NCBI GenBank assembly: GCA_943370385.1
Contig: CALRQT020000012.1
Coordinates: 38,536 to 102,535, forward strand
From: BAIKAL-G1 sp943370385
Lineage (GTDB): Bacteria; Cyanobacteriota; Cyanobacteriia; PCC-6307; Cyanobiaceae
Length of the DNA: 64,000 nucleotides
Direction: 5' to 3'
The position numbers and the translations under genes were made by a program. Shown piece by piece: positions 24,563 to 33,112 of this stretch (the stretch's first letter is position 1; each line of letters begins with the position of its first letter). The notes beneath the pieces are model-generated. The model searched no databases. It worked only from the letters and a program-made list of their open reading frames with translations, and had not been told where the DNA came from.

Positions 24563-25030
24563 ATGGAGTCCCGCCAGGACCAGCACGCCAACCTGATCGC
24601 TGCCCACCGCCGAGCGCTGGCCGAATGCGCCCAGATCCTGCTGGCCCAGGAGCGTTGGTCCCTGGAGGCGCCCATGCTGTTGATCGAGGAGGGCCCTGAT
24701 GGCACCACGGCGCGGCCGGGGGCCGTTGGCCAACTCTCCAGCTGGCTCGAGCACCTGGACCCGGAGCTCGATGCCTTCGTGCACCTGCGCCAAGCGGGGG
24801 TTGACTTCGATCGGGCCCGCGCCCAATGCCTCAAGGACCAAGGCGAGGCCTTTGAAACAGCCTGGGCCAAGGCCCTGGCCGGCAACCCCCTGGTGACCCA
24901 CGACAACCTGGCCGGGTTTGCGGCCCTCTCCCAAAAGGGCTTTGGCCGTAGCCCGCGGGAACTGCTGGTGGTGGTGCGCTGGAGCGACCGGGTGACGGCC
25001 TGCCTGGTGACCTGCGAGCCCCTGGGCTGA
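24563..25030 (+). CDS. Conserved hypothetical protein
   Basis: 155 residues starting at ATG. The sequence is soluble, largely alpha-helical and acidic in the middle (WLEHLDPELDAFVHLR), ending in a beta strand pair (ELLVVVRWSDRVTACLVTCEPLG). No cofactor motif or membrane segment is visible. I cannot name the family. The frame is open upstream but that part is antisense to the helicase gene and reads as shadow. It converges on the ion-channel-like gene. Confidence 0.6.
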   Translation: MESRQDQHANLIAAHRRALAECAQILLAQERWSLEAPMLLIEEGPDGTTARPGAVGQLSSWLEHLDPELDAFVHLRQAGVDFDRARAQCLKDQGEAFETAWAKALAGNPLVTHDNLAGFAALSQKGFGRSPRELLVVVRWSDRVTACLVTCEPLG

Positions 25031-25069
25031 CGAGCGGACCGGCCGTCCTGCGGCCTTTGAGCCCTGGGC

Positions 25070-25777
25070 TCAGCCCCGCCGGTGGTGAAAGCGCCCCAAC
25101 ATCAGGCCAATCATGATGGCGATATAAAGCTGGCCGACGATGGTGATCAGGGTGCAGATCACCTGGGCCTCCAGACTCACGGGCACTAGCGCGGGGGTGC
25201 CCACGGACGTGAGATAACCAAATGATCCCAGAATCATCTGGGGCAACCTCAGGATGACCCCATCAGAACTGTTGTAAGTATCCTTGAGCGGCGCAAAGCT
25301 ATCGGATTTCAAATACATCAGGGCATCGAGCACGATGCCGCCACTGAAACCGATCAACAGATAACCAGAGGCCGCCCCCATCACCACCGATGTGGTGACA
25401 TAGGGCTCCCGCACCAGGGCCCGCACCATGCGAAACAAATAGAGCCCAAAAAAGGCAATCCAGGCGACAACATGGGCAAACGTGAAGGCGAAGCCCGGGC
25501 TTATGGCCTGCTTGATCATCACTGCGTAAGGGATCTCTAGGGCAATCGCCAGGCAGCCCAAGCAATAGGCAGGGATCCGGGAGTTCAGCAGGGGCGAGAC
25601 CCGGGTCAGGCCCACCATCAGAAAGGTCGCCAACAGAATCACCAGGCCACAATTGAGCAGGGGCGCGGCATGGGCCAGGGGCTGGGCCAGTAGCAGCACC
25701 ACCAACAGCCCCAACACGTAGCGATAGCCGACATGGCGCTGGCGGATCCGCTTGATATTCCAGCGGCGGCGATTCAT
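25070..25777 (-). CDS. Ion-channel-like membrane protein with altered filter
   Basis: 235 residues from the ATG giving MNRRRWNIKRIRQRH; an in-frame start 54 nt upstream is possible. About six to seven hydrophobic segments are visible, and the last third has the helix-pore-helix layout of the two-TM potassium-channel family (Ion_trans_2). The pore region reads SFGYLTSVGTPALVPVS where canonical channels have a TTxGYGDxxPxS filter, so the GYG signature is replaced by GTP-A. The protein may be a non-selective channel, a regulator, or a non-conducting homologue. Family assignment is by pattern and should be tested. Confidence 0.65.
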   Translation of the reverse strand: MNRRRWNIKRIRQRHVGYRYVLGLLVVLLLAQPLAHAAPLLNCGLVILLATFLMVGLTRVSPLLNSRIPAYCLGCLAIALEIPYAVMIKQAISPGFAFTFAHVVAWIAFFGLYLFRMVRALVREPYVTTSVVMGAASGYLLIGFSGGIVLDALMYLKSDSFAPLKDTYNSSDGVILRLPQMILGSFGYLTSVGTPALVPVSLEAQVICTLITIVGQLYIAIMIGLMLGRFHHRRG

Positions 25778-25853
25778 CAAACCCGGGTCCCCTAGCCAGG
25801 CAACCATTCTCCCAGGGGGCCTGGGCGGCACAACCGATCACCCCGAGCCAACT

Positions 25854-25884
25854 GATTGAGCCGACAGATTGAGCCGACAGATTG
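25854..25884. repeat. 13-nt tandem repeat upstream of bioF
   Basis: GATTGAGCCGACA occurs twice in direct succession (25854-25866, 25867-25879) and a third time partially. It lies in the 249-nt spacer between the divergent channel-like gene and bioF. No function is evident. Confidence 0.75.
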
Positions 25885-26026
25885 GGCCCCCAAGACCCGA
25901 GCGCAGGGGGGCAACTCTTGAAGGCTCAGGCCCCAAAACTCCCTGGGCTAGGCGGGATGAGGGCGCCGTAGCGTCAGGTCTTCCGCAGGGCCTGGCCAGC
26001 CAGGCCGGCCCGGGGCTGATCCAGCC

Positions 26027-27205
26027 GTGACCCTTCCCCCCGATCCCCTCGCCCCCCTGGTGGCGGCCCTAGCCGCCCTACCTGCCGAACGGCGGCGCCA
26101 GCTGCGCGACTTCCAACCGGGGAGCACCGCCGAACTGCGGCCCCAAGCGGACCCGGCGATCGGGCCCCTGCTGGATCTGGCCAGCAACGACTACCTGGGC
26201 CTGGGTCGCCACCCCCAGCTGCTGGCCGCCGCCCACCAGGCCCTAGAGCGCGACGGCGTGGGATCCGGCGGCTCGCGGTTGGTGAGCGGCAGCCGCCCGG
26301 TGCACAGCGCCCTGGAGCGGCGGCTGGCGGACTGGCTGGGCCGGGAGCGGGTGCTGCTCTTCCCCAGTGGCTTCCAGGCCAACCTGGCCGCCGTCGGTGC
26401 CCTGGCCGATCGCCACAGCCTGGTGATCGCCGATCGCCTCTGCCACCACTCCCTGCTGGTGGGGGTTCAGGCCAGCGGCGCCCGCCTGCAACGTTTCGCC
26501 CACAACGACCTGACGGACCTGGAGCGACGCCTCCGCCAGGCCCGGGCCCAGGCGCCCGGCCAAAGACTGCTGGTGATCAGCGAAAGCCTGTTCAGCATGG
26601 AAGGCAGCCAGCCGGATGCCGGTGCCCTGGCCCGCCTCTGCGCCGAACACGGCTCCGCCCTACTGCTCGATGAGGCCCATGCCCTGGGGGTGCTGGGCCC
26701 CGGCGGCCGCGGCCTGGCCTGGGGCCAACCGGCCGTGACCCTGGTGAGCGGCACCTTCGGCAAGGCATTCGGTGGCGGCGGCGCCTTCCTGGCCACCGGG
26801 GCGATCGCCGGCGAATGGCTGCTGCAACAGGCCGGCGCCTTCCGCTACACCACCGCCCTGGCGCCGGCCCTGGCCGCCGCAGCCCTGGCCGCCCTCGACC
26901 TGGTCGAGAGCAACCCCGGCTGGGGTGAGGCCCTCAGGGCGCGGGCCGAACGCTGGCGCGGGGCCCTGGCCGGGGCCGGCTGGCCGCGGCCGCCCGGCCA
27001 GGGGCCGATTTTGTCGTTGCTCGTGGGCGAGGAGCAGGCGGCCCTGGCCCTGCAACAGCGCCTTGAACAGCACGGTCTGCTGGCGGTGGCGATCCGCCCG
27101 CCGACGGTGCCCCCGGGGACGTCACGCCTGAGGCTGGTGCTGCGCCAAGACCTGCCCGCGGGCAGCCTGAAGCGACTGCTGGAGGCCCTGGGGGAGGCGC
27201 CATGA
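26027..27205 (+). CDS. bioF: 8-amino-7-oxononanoate synthase
   Basis: 392 residues from GTG. It is a PLP-dependent alpha-oxoamine synthase joining pimeloyl-ACP and L-alanine. The PLP lysine is Lys246 in SGTFGKAFGGGG; the LLLDEAHALGVLG aspartate/His strand and the ASNDYLGLG substrate loop are present. It is the first gene of the biotin operon, and its TGA overlaps the ATG of bioK. Confidence 0.96.
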   Translation: MTLPPDPLAPLVAALAALPAERRRQLRDFQPGSTAELRPQADPAIGPLLDLASNDYLGLGRHPQLLAAAHQALERDGVGSGGSRLVSGSRPVHSALERRLADWLGRERVLLFPSGFQANLAAVGALADRHSLVIADRLCHHSLLVGVQASGARLQRFAHNDLTDLERRLRQARAQAPGQRLLVISESLFSMEGSQPDAGALARLCAEHGSALLLDEAHALGVLGPGGRGLAWGQPAVTLVSGTFGKAFGGGGAFLATGAIAGEWLLQQAGAFRYTTALAPALAAAALAALDLVESNPGWGEALRARAERWRGALAGAGWPRPPGQGPILSLLVGEEQAALALQQRLEQHGLLAVAIRPPTVPPGTSRLRLVLRQDLPAGSLKRLLEALGEAP

Positions 27206-27948
27206 AGCTGGACCTCATCGCCATGCACGGCTGGGCCGGCGACCAGCGGGCCTGGGAGCCCTGGCGCCAGGCCGCCGCCAGCCGCGGCTGGAACCTGCAC
27301 ACCGGCGAACGGGGCTACGGCCGCCAAACGCCCCACGCCCCCCGCTGGCGCGGCGAAGGCGGCGCCGTGCTGGTCCATTCCCTGGGCCTGCACCTGCTGC
27401 CGGCCGAGCTCTGGGGCCAGGCCAGGGCCGTGGTGCTGCTGGCCAGCTTCGGTGCCTTTGTGCCCCCCGGCCCTAGCGGTAGGCGCACCCGGGCGGCCCT
27501 GGAGGCGATGGCGAGCCGGATCCGCCAGGGCGAGCTCGCCCCCCTGCTGGACGACTTCCTGGCCCGGGCCGCCGCCCCGGCCCGCCTGGACCAGCTGCCG
27601 GCGGGGGTCGCCCAGGAAGGCAGTGACCCAGCTGGGGTCGCTCGCCTGTTGGAAGACCTGGCCCTGCTGGGCCGTTGCGCCGGCCTGCCGGAGGCCTTCC
27701 CCCACTCGGTGCCGGTGCTGATCGTGGAGGCCGGCGCCGATGCAATCGTGCCCGCCACCAGCCGGGCCCTGTTGCGCCAGGCCTTACCCCAGGCCGACGT
27801 CTGGGCCCTGGAGGGGATTGGCCACAGCCTGCTGGGAACCCCCCTGGTCGGGCCTGTCCTTGACTGGCTAGATCAATGCCTGCTTGGACCTGGACCTGGC
27901 ATCCAGCCCCTGCAGAACGACAGCACACCTCCTCCAGCCCATGGTTGA
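27202..27948 (+). CDS. bioK: Pimeloyl-ACP methyl ester esterase, BioK/BioH-type
   Basis: 248 residues, alpha/beta-hydrolase. The probable triad is Ser60 (LVHSLGLH nucleophile elbow), Asp180 (EAGADAIVP) and His208 (IGHSLLG). BioC and the esterase mask and unmask the malonyl/pimeloyl carboxylate; picocyanobacteria lack E. coli-type BioH and use the non-homologous or distant BioK in this operon position. The position between bioF and bioC and the triad support the role; the choice of BioK over BioH is by lineage. Start overlaps bioF by 4 nt and the end overlaps bioC by 8 nt. Confidence 0.85.
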   Translation: MKLDLIAMHGWAGDQRAWEPWRQAAASRGWNLHTGERGYGRQTPHAPRWRGEGGAVLVHSLGLHLLPAELWGQARAVVLLASFGAFVPPGPSGRRTRAALEAMASRIRQGELAPLLDDFLARAAAPARLDQLPAGVAQEGSDPAGVARLLEDLALLGRCAGLPEAFPHSVPVLIVEAGADAIVPATSRALLRQALPQADVWALEGIGHSLLGTPLVGPVLDWLDQCLLGPGPGIQPLQNDSTPPPAHG

Positions 27949-28753
27949 GACCCCCAGGGGCAAAACCAGCACCGCCGATCCACCGCCGCCCCCAGCAGCC
28001 TTCAGCGACCGGGTGCGGGCCTGCTTTAGCGGCGCTGCCCCCGATTACGAGGGCAGCGCCCGGATCCAGCGGGCGATCGCCTGGCGCCTGGGCCATCTCT
28101 GCCAGCCCCTGGCGATCGGTCCGGGTCCCCGGGCCGACCTGGGCGCCGGCACGGGCCTGCTCGCTCGCGCGATCGCCCTACACCGCCCCGACCTGAACCT
28201 GCTGCGTCTGGACAACTGCCAGGCCCTGTTGGAAAGCGAGCCCCCCGGGGCGGGGGCCAGGGACCGCTTGCTCTGGGACCTCAACTGGGGCCTGCCCGCC
28301 CAACTGGCCGGCGCCAGCCTGCTGGCCTCGAGTTTTGCCCTGCAGTGGCTGGAGCAGCCCCAACTCCAGCTGGACCAGTGGGCCAGCCAATTGGCCCGGG
28401 GGGGCTGGCTGGTCCTGGCCGTGCCCTGCTCGGCCAGCTTCCAGCAATGGCGCCAGGCGGCGGAACGGGCCCGGGTGCCCTACACGGGCCTGGCCCTGCC
28501 CGCCGCCAGCGGGCTGATCGAGGCGGCGGAGCGCCAGCTCCAGGTGGTTCGCTGCCAACGGCTGCGCTTCAGCCGCCGCCGGCCCCAGGCCCTGGCCTTC
28601 CTGCGGGAGCTCAAGGCGATCGGCGCCCAGGCCAGCCCCACGGGCCAGCTCAGCCCCGCCGAGCTGCGCCGTCTGCAGGCCCATTGGCCCCCCAGAGTGG
28701 GCGAATGCCCGTTGGAATGGGAGGTGCTGCTCCTGCTGGCCCGCAAACCCTGA
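27941..28753 (+). CDS. bioC: Malonyl-ACP O-methyltransferase
   Basis: 270 residues from the ATG inside the end of bioK. The SAM site is present but unusual: ADLGAGTGLLARAI replaces the common DLGCGTG, and the acidic end of strand 2 is RLDNCQALL. The ASSFALQWLEQP segment is diagnostic for BioC. The enzyme methylates malonyl-ACP so that fatty-acid synthase can elongate it to the pimeloyl stage. The first 30 residues are Pro-rich and probably disordered. Confidence 0.9.
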   Translation: MVETPRGKTSTADPPPPPAAFSDRVRACFSGAAPDYEGSARIQRAIAWRLGHLCQPLAIGPGPRADLGAGTGLLARAIALHRPDLNLLRLDNCQALLESEPPGAGARDRLLWDLNWGLPAQLAGASLLASSFALQWLEQPQLQLDQWASQLARGGWLVLAVPCSASFQQWRQAAERARVPYTGLALPAASGLIEAAERQLQVVRCQRLRFSRRRPQALAFLRELKAIGAQASPTGQLSPAELRRLQAHWPPRVGECPLEWEVLLLLARKP

Positions 28754-28773
28754 GCCAGCCGCCAACCATCCCC

Positions 28774-29517
28774 TTGAGCCCCCCCCTGAGCCCCCAAGAC
28801 AGCCAACCCCTCCGCCTGGTGGTCTGCGGCACGGACACCGATGTGGGCAAAACCGTGGTCAGCGCCCTGCTGGTGCAGGGCCTCACGGCCCACTACTGGA
28901 AACCGGTGCAATGCGGCCTTGATGGCGGCGGCGACCGCGATCGGCTGCGCGAGTGGCTGCAGCTGCCCGAGCCCCGGCTGCTGCCGGAGGCCTACCGGCT
29001 GGCCGCTCCGGTGTCCCCCCACTGGGCCGCCGAACTAGAAGGGGCCGCCCAACTGGAAGGGGCCGGCCCTGGCGCCATGGGGACGCCGATCGAGCCCAGC
29101 CGGCTGGCCTTGCCGGCAGTGGCGGGATCCTTGGTGGTGGAATGCGCCGGCGGGCTGCTGGTGCCCCTGCGCCGGGACCGGCTCCAGATCGAGCAAATCC
29201 AGGCCTGGGGCCTGCCGGTGCTGTTGGTGGCCCGCAGTGGCCTGGGCACCTTGAACCACACCCTGCTCTCCTTGGAGGCCCTGGCCCAGCGGCGCATTCC
29301 CGTGCTGGGGCTGGTGCTCAATGGCCCCCCCCACGCCGACAACCCCAGGACCCTGGCCGCCCTCGGGGGCGTGCCCCTCCTGGCCTGCCTGCCGCCCCTG
29401 GCGACCATTAACCGCCAAAGCCTGGCCGCCCTTTGGCAAACGAGCGGCCTGGGCGATGCCTTAGTCGCAGCAGCCAGGGACCTCCTGTCCCAACCGGACC
29501 CCAACCCCCATTCCTGA
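28774..29517 (+). CDS. bioD: Dethiobiotin synthetase
   Basis: 247 residues from TTG at 28774; a GTG at 28819 just before CGTDTDVGKT is an alternative. The P-loop GTDTDVGKT (residues 19-27) and the ECAGGLLVPL strand identify BioD, which closes the ureido ring of dethiobiotin using CO2 and ATP. A Gly/Ala-rich insert (about residues 88-103) is longer than in the E. coli protein. Its TGA overlaps the bioA ATG by one base. Confidence 0.93.
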   Translation: MSPPLSPQDSQPLRLVVCGTDTDVGKTVVSALLVQGLTAHYWKPVQCGLDGGGDRDRLREWLQLPEPRLLPEAYRLAAPVSPHWAAELEGAAQLEGAGPGAMGTPIEPSRLALPAVAGSLVVECAGGLLVPLRRDRLQIEQIQAWGLPVLLVARSGLGTLNHTLLSLEALAQRRIPVLGLVLNGPPHADNPRTLAALGGVPLLACLPPLATINRQSLAALWQTSGLGDALVAAARDLLSQPDPNPHS

Positions 29518-30803
29518 TGAGCTGGCATCCCAACCTCTGGCATCCCTTCACCCAGGTGGCCGGCGCCGATCCGCCCCTGCGGGCCGTGGGCGGCCAGGGC
29601 GCCCTGCTGGAACTAGACGACGGCCGCCTGCTGATCGATGCGATCAGCAGTTGGTGGGTGACCCTGCACGGCCACGGCGAACCGACGATTGCCGCCGCCA
29701 TCGCCGCCCAGGCCCGCCAGCTGGAGCAGGTGATCTTCGCCAACTTCAGCCATCCGGCCGCCGAAACCCTGGCCAGCCAGCTAGCGGCCCTCAGCGGCCT
29801 GGAGCGCCTGTTCTTCTCCGATAACGGCTCCACCGCCGTGGAGGTGGCCCTCAAAATCGCCTGGCAGTGGTGGCACAACCGCTCGGAGGGAGGGGAGGGG
29901 CCGGCCCGCCAGCAGCTGATCGCCTTTGAGGGCGCCTATCACGGCGACACGGTGGGGGCGATGAGCGTGGGGGAGCGATCGCTGTTTTCCGCCCCGTTTG
30001 AGCCCCTGCTCTTCGGGGTGGCCCGCTGCCCCTGGCCGGCCACCTGGTGGGGCGATGACACGGTGGAGGAGCGGGAACGGCAGGCCCTGAACCACCTGGA
30101 CCAGCTGCTGGAGGTGCCCACCGCAGCCGTGATCCTGGAGCCCCTGGTGCAGGGGGCCGGGGGCATGGCCATGGTGCGGCCCGAGTTCCTGCAGGCGGTT
30201 CAGGCCCGGGTGCGGGCGGCGGGGGCCCTGCTGATTGCCGATGAGGTGATGGTTGGCTTCGGCCGCAGCGGCTCCCTGTTCGCCAGCACCAGGGCCGGCC
30301 TGCAACCCGACCTGATGGCCCTCTCCAAGGGCCTCACCGGTGGCTTCCTGCCGATGGGGGTGACCCTGGCCAGCGAACGGCTGTTTCAGGGCTTCATCGA
30401 CACCGATCCCGGCTACGCCCGCACCTTCTTCCACGGCCACAGCTTCACGGCCAACCCCCTCGGTTGCGCGGCCGCCAACGCCAGCCTGGCCCTGCTCCAG
30501 GCCCAACCGGAGCGCTACCAGGGGTTCGCCGCCAGGCATCGGCCCCACCTGGAGCAGCTGGCGGCCCATCCCCGCGTGCACCGGCCCCGGCTCTGCGGCA
30601 GCATCGCCGCCTTCGATCTGGCGGTGGAAAAACCGGGCTATCTGCACCCAGCCGGGCGGGAGCTGCAACGGCGGGTGCTGGCCGAGGGAGTGTTCCTCCG
30701 GCCCCTGGGCCCGGTGGTTTACCTGCTTCCGCCCCTGTGTCTCAGCGATGACCAGCTGGAGCGCTGCTACTCGGCCATCCGCCGCGCCCTGGACGACCTC
30801 TGA
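29517..30803 (+). CDS. bioA: Adenosylmethionine-8-amino-7-oxononanoate aminotransferase
   Basis: 428 residues. It is a class III PLP aminotransferase making DAPA from KAPA. The PLP lysine is Lys271 (ALSKGLTGGFLPMG), with LIADEVMVGFGRSG ahead of it, and ISSWWVTLHGHGEP at the N-terminus as in BioA. It is the last gene of the cluster. bioB is not in the window. Confidence 0.95.
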   Translation: MSWHPNLWHPFTQVAGADPPLRAVGGQGALLELDDGRLLIDAISSWWVTLHGHGEPTIAAAIAAQARQLEQVIFANFSHPAAETLASQLAALSGLERLFFSDNGSTAVEVALKIAWQWWHNRSEGGEGPARQQLIAFEGAYHGDTVGAMSVGERSLFSAPFEPLLFGVARCPWPATWWGDDTVEERERQALNHLDQLLEVPTAAVILEPLVQGAGGMAMVRPEFLQAVQARVRAAGALLIADEVMVGFGRSGSLFASTRAGLQPDLMALSKGLTGGFLPMGVTLASERLFQGFIDTDPGYARTFFHGHSFTANPLGCAAANASLALLQAQPERYQGFAARHRPHLEQLAAHPRVHRPRLCGSIAAFDLAVEKPGYLHPAGRELQRRVLAEGVFLRPLGPVVYLLPPLCLSDDQLERCYSAIRRALDDL

Positions 30804-30845
30804 AGGAGGGCCCGCCAGGCCCGGGACGCAGCCCAGGGTTCCCGT

Positions 30846-31139
30846 TCAGGGACCCGCCAGGATCGCCGCCTCCACATCGGCCCGGGAGAGGCCGTAGGGA
30901 AACTGGCGCCGGGCGGCAGCCGTCGCCGAGCCGTCACTGGCGCTGCCCGGCTGCCAGACCACGGTGATCTCCTCGACCCCCAGCTCCAGGTCGGCGCTCC
31001 AACCGCCATGGCGCAGGCGCCAGAAGCAGGGACGCCCCGGTTGCTGAACGGCCCCGAGCACGGCTAACCAGGCCTCAATCGCCGGGAGCGGATGGTTGTA
31101 AAGGGGCGTCTGGGCCGGCGGCAAGGAGGGCAGGGACAA
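30846..31139 (-). CDS. DUF3143 family protein
   Basis: 97 residues from a TTG giving MSLPSLPPAQTPLYNHPL; the frame extends farther upstream but loses family character, and another TTG 15 nt on is possible. The pattern PLYNHPLPAIEAWL, a Trp/Leu strand (CFWRLRHGGWSADLEL), EEITVVW and the closing YGLSRADVEAAILAGP fit the cyanobacterial DUF3143 domain. In other cyanobacteria it often follows a J-domain gene, as here. Function unknown. Confidence 0.78.
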   Translation of the reverse strand: MSLPSLPPAQTPLYNHPLPAIEAWLAVLGAVQQPGRPCFWRLRHGGWSADLELGVEEITVVWQPGSASDGSATAAARRQFPYGLSRADVEAAILAGP

Positions 31140-31303
31140 GGGCGACTCCAAGGCAGGCTCCAGTCTGGGGTGCTGCCGGGAGCGGCAGGGGGGCAGCAGG
31201 GGTCCCGGCCAGTGAGCCCAAGCCAGAACGAAGCCCGGGGAGATCTTGGGGCGAGCACCAGGCCTTGAGGGCGCTGGGCAAGCCCCAAGCCAAGCCGCCG
31301 CAA

Positions 31304-32209
31304 CTACATGAGCGCAGGCGCCTGCAGTGATGACGTTTGCAGGGATGGCTCCAACGACGGCGGCGAGGTCGGCCGAGGCAGGGTTGGCTGAGGTACAGCA
31401 AGGGACCCTGGAACAAGCTGCGACGACTCCAGGGACTCCTGGGCCGACCACCAACTGGGTTCGCGCACCAGTTCGGTGCCGCGCAGCCAGGCCAGCCCCA
31501 CCCCCAACACCAGGCAGAACACCAAGGCCACGCCCAGCAGCAACAGGGCAAACCACTCGCCCCCGGAGAGGGTGCGCCGCACCGAATCCGGCTTGGGCAG
31601 GCCGCCGTCAACGCCCAGGCTGCTGAAGTCAGGGCCCTTGGCGCCCTGACTGCCGTTGCGCTGACTGGCGTTGACCTGATTGGCGGTGCCCCGACTGGCG
31701 TTGCCCTGGCGGTTGGCCGCGCCTGGGGTGTTGCCAAGGGAACTGGCCGGACCAACGGGGTGGGCCATGGGGGCGGGGCCGCCCTGGGAGGCCGGGCTGC
31801 CGTTCTGGGGCGGGCCCATCCCCGGTCCGCCCGCCGGCGCCGCCCCAGCCGAGGCAGACCCTGGGGCTCCTGGCGACGTCCTCAGGCCCTGGCCGGCGCG
31901 GGCTCGGGCCGCCGCCAGGCTGGCATCATAGGCGCGGCGCCGCTCGGGATCGAGCAGGGTGACATAGGCCTGGCGCAGCTGGCGGAAGGACTCCTGGGCG
32001 AGGGCAGCCGGCAGGCTCGTGGTGTCGGGATGGAGCCGTTTGCTCTGGCGCCGAAACGCTTGACGCAGCTCCTCAAGGGAGGCGTCCTCGGCCAGCTGCA
32101 GCAGGGCATAGAAACTCAGCGGAGCCGCGGGCTCCGGCGACCCCTGACCGCCGTTCTGGCGCCCGGGGCTGCCACCGCTGGCTGGGCTGCTGAAATTGCC
32201 GGCAGCCAC
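31304..32209 (-). CDS. Membrane-anchored J-domain protein
   Basis: 301 residues from GTG at 32209, chosen because AGGGG precedes it by 8 nt. A J-domain spans about residues 30-95 with the HPD motif at 60-62 (SKRLHPDTTSL), so it should stimulate a DnaK ATPase. Next is a Gly/Pro/Ala/Asn/Ser-rich linker (about 100-190) containing repeats of an N-A/G-S-Q/R type. One transmembrane helix lies at about 219-242 (EWFALLLLGVALVF), followed by a Pro/Ser-rich tail. It diverges from rsmG and is followed by DUF3143. Client unknown. Confidence 0.85.
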   Translation of the reverse strand: MAAGNFSSPASGGSPGRQNGGQGSPEPAAPLSFYALLQLAEDASLEELRQAFRRQSKRLHPDTTSLPAALAQESFRQLRQAYVTLLDPERRRAYDASLAAARARAGQGLRTSPGAPGSASAGAAPAGGPGMGPPQNGSPASQGGPAPMAHPVGPASSLGNTPGAANRQGNASRGTANQVNASQRNGSQGAKGPDFSSLGVDGGLPKPDSVRRTLSGGEWFALLLLGVALVFCLVLGVGLAWLRGTELVREPSWWSAQESLESSQLVPGSLAVPQPTLPRPTSPPSLEPSLQTSSLQAPALM

Positions 32210-32276
32210 AGTGGTCGCCCCTGGTCTGGAGGATCCTAGGGACCAGCACCGTGTCCCCCGTTGATGCCCCGCCAGG

Positions 32277-33050
32277 ATGCCCCCTAACCCAGACACCACC
32301 CCATCTCCCATCGCCTCCCCGTTCGCATCCCCCTCGGCGCTCCTGTGGCAAGACCTGGGCTGGACCCCATCAGCCGGGCAGCTGGCCCAGTTCGAGGCCC
32401 TGCAGGAGCAGCTGCGCCTCTGGAACAGCCGGCTCAACCTCACCCGGCTGGTAGAGGGGGAAGACTTCTGGATCTCCCAGCTTTACGACAGCCTCTGGCC
32501 CCTGGTGGGGCGGCTCAACGGTCCGGCCGGACCCCTGCGCTGCGTCGATGTGGGCACCGGCGGCGGCTTCCCAGGACTGGCGGTGGCGATCGCCCTGCCC
32601 CAGGCCCGGCTGACGTTGATTGATTCGGTTGGTCGCAAGGTGGAGGCTGTGCAGGCCATGGCCCAGGCCCTGGGGCTGGCCGAGCGGGTCAGCCTGCGCT
32701 GCGAGCGGGTGGAACGCAGCGGCCGGGAGCGCAGTTGCCGCGGCCAGTTCGACCTGGCCCTGGCCCGGGCCGTGGCCGCCGCCCCCGTGGTGGCCGAATA
32801 CCTGGTGCCCCTGCTAGCCCCAGGTGGCGAGGCCCTGCTCTACCGGGGCCACTGGAGCGACCAGGACGGCACCGACCTGGAGCGGGCCCTGGTCCCCCTG
32901 CGGGCCGGCCTGGAGCGCCAGGAGCACCGCAACCTGCCGGCCGAGCGGGGTGTGCGCCATGCCCTGGTGCTCAAACCGCTGGGCCCCTGCCCGGCCGCCT
33001 ACCCCCGGGCCGTGGGGGTGCCCGCCAAAACCCCCCTGGGCAGCAGCTGA
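32277..33050 (+). CDS. rsmG: 16S rRNA (guanine527-N7)-methyltransferase
   Basis: 257 residues. The SAM-binding motif VDVGTGGGFPGLAVA and the LIDSVGRKVEAV strand, together with NSRLNLTRL near the N-terminus, match RsmG/GidB, which methylates G527 of 16S rRNA. The RAVAAAPVVAEYLVPLLAPGG segment is also conserved. The N-terminal 20 residues are Pro/Ser-rich. It faces the aldo/keto reductase across 62 nt. Confidence 0.95.
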   Translation: MPPNPDTTPSPIASPFASPSALLWQDLGWTPSAGQLAQFEALQEQLRLWNSRLNLTRLVEGEDFWISQLYDSLWPLVGRLNGPAGPLRCVDVGTGGGFPGLAVAIALPQARLTLIDSVGRKVEAVQAMAQALGLAERVSLRCERVERSGRERSCRGQFDLALARAVAAAPVVAEYLVPLLAPGGEALLYRGHWSDQDGTDLERALVPLRAGLERQEHRNLPAERGVRHALVLKPLGPCPAAYPRAVGVPAKTPLGSS

Positions 33051-33112
33051 GCCCAGGCACTCCCGACGCCAAGACCTCACCGCCCAGGCTCTCTCCCCGA
33101 GACCTTGCGCCC

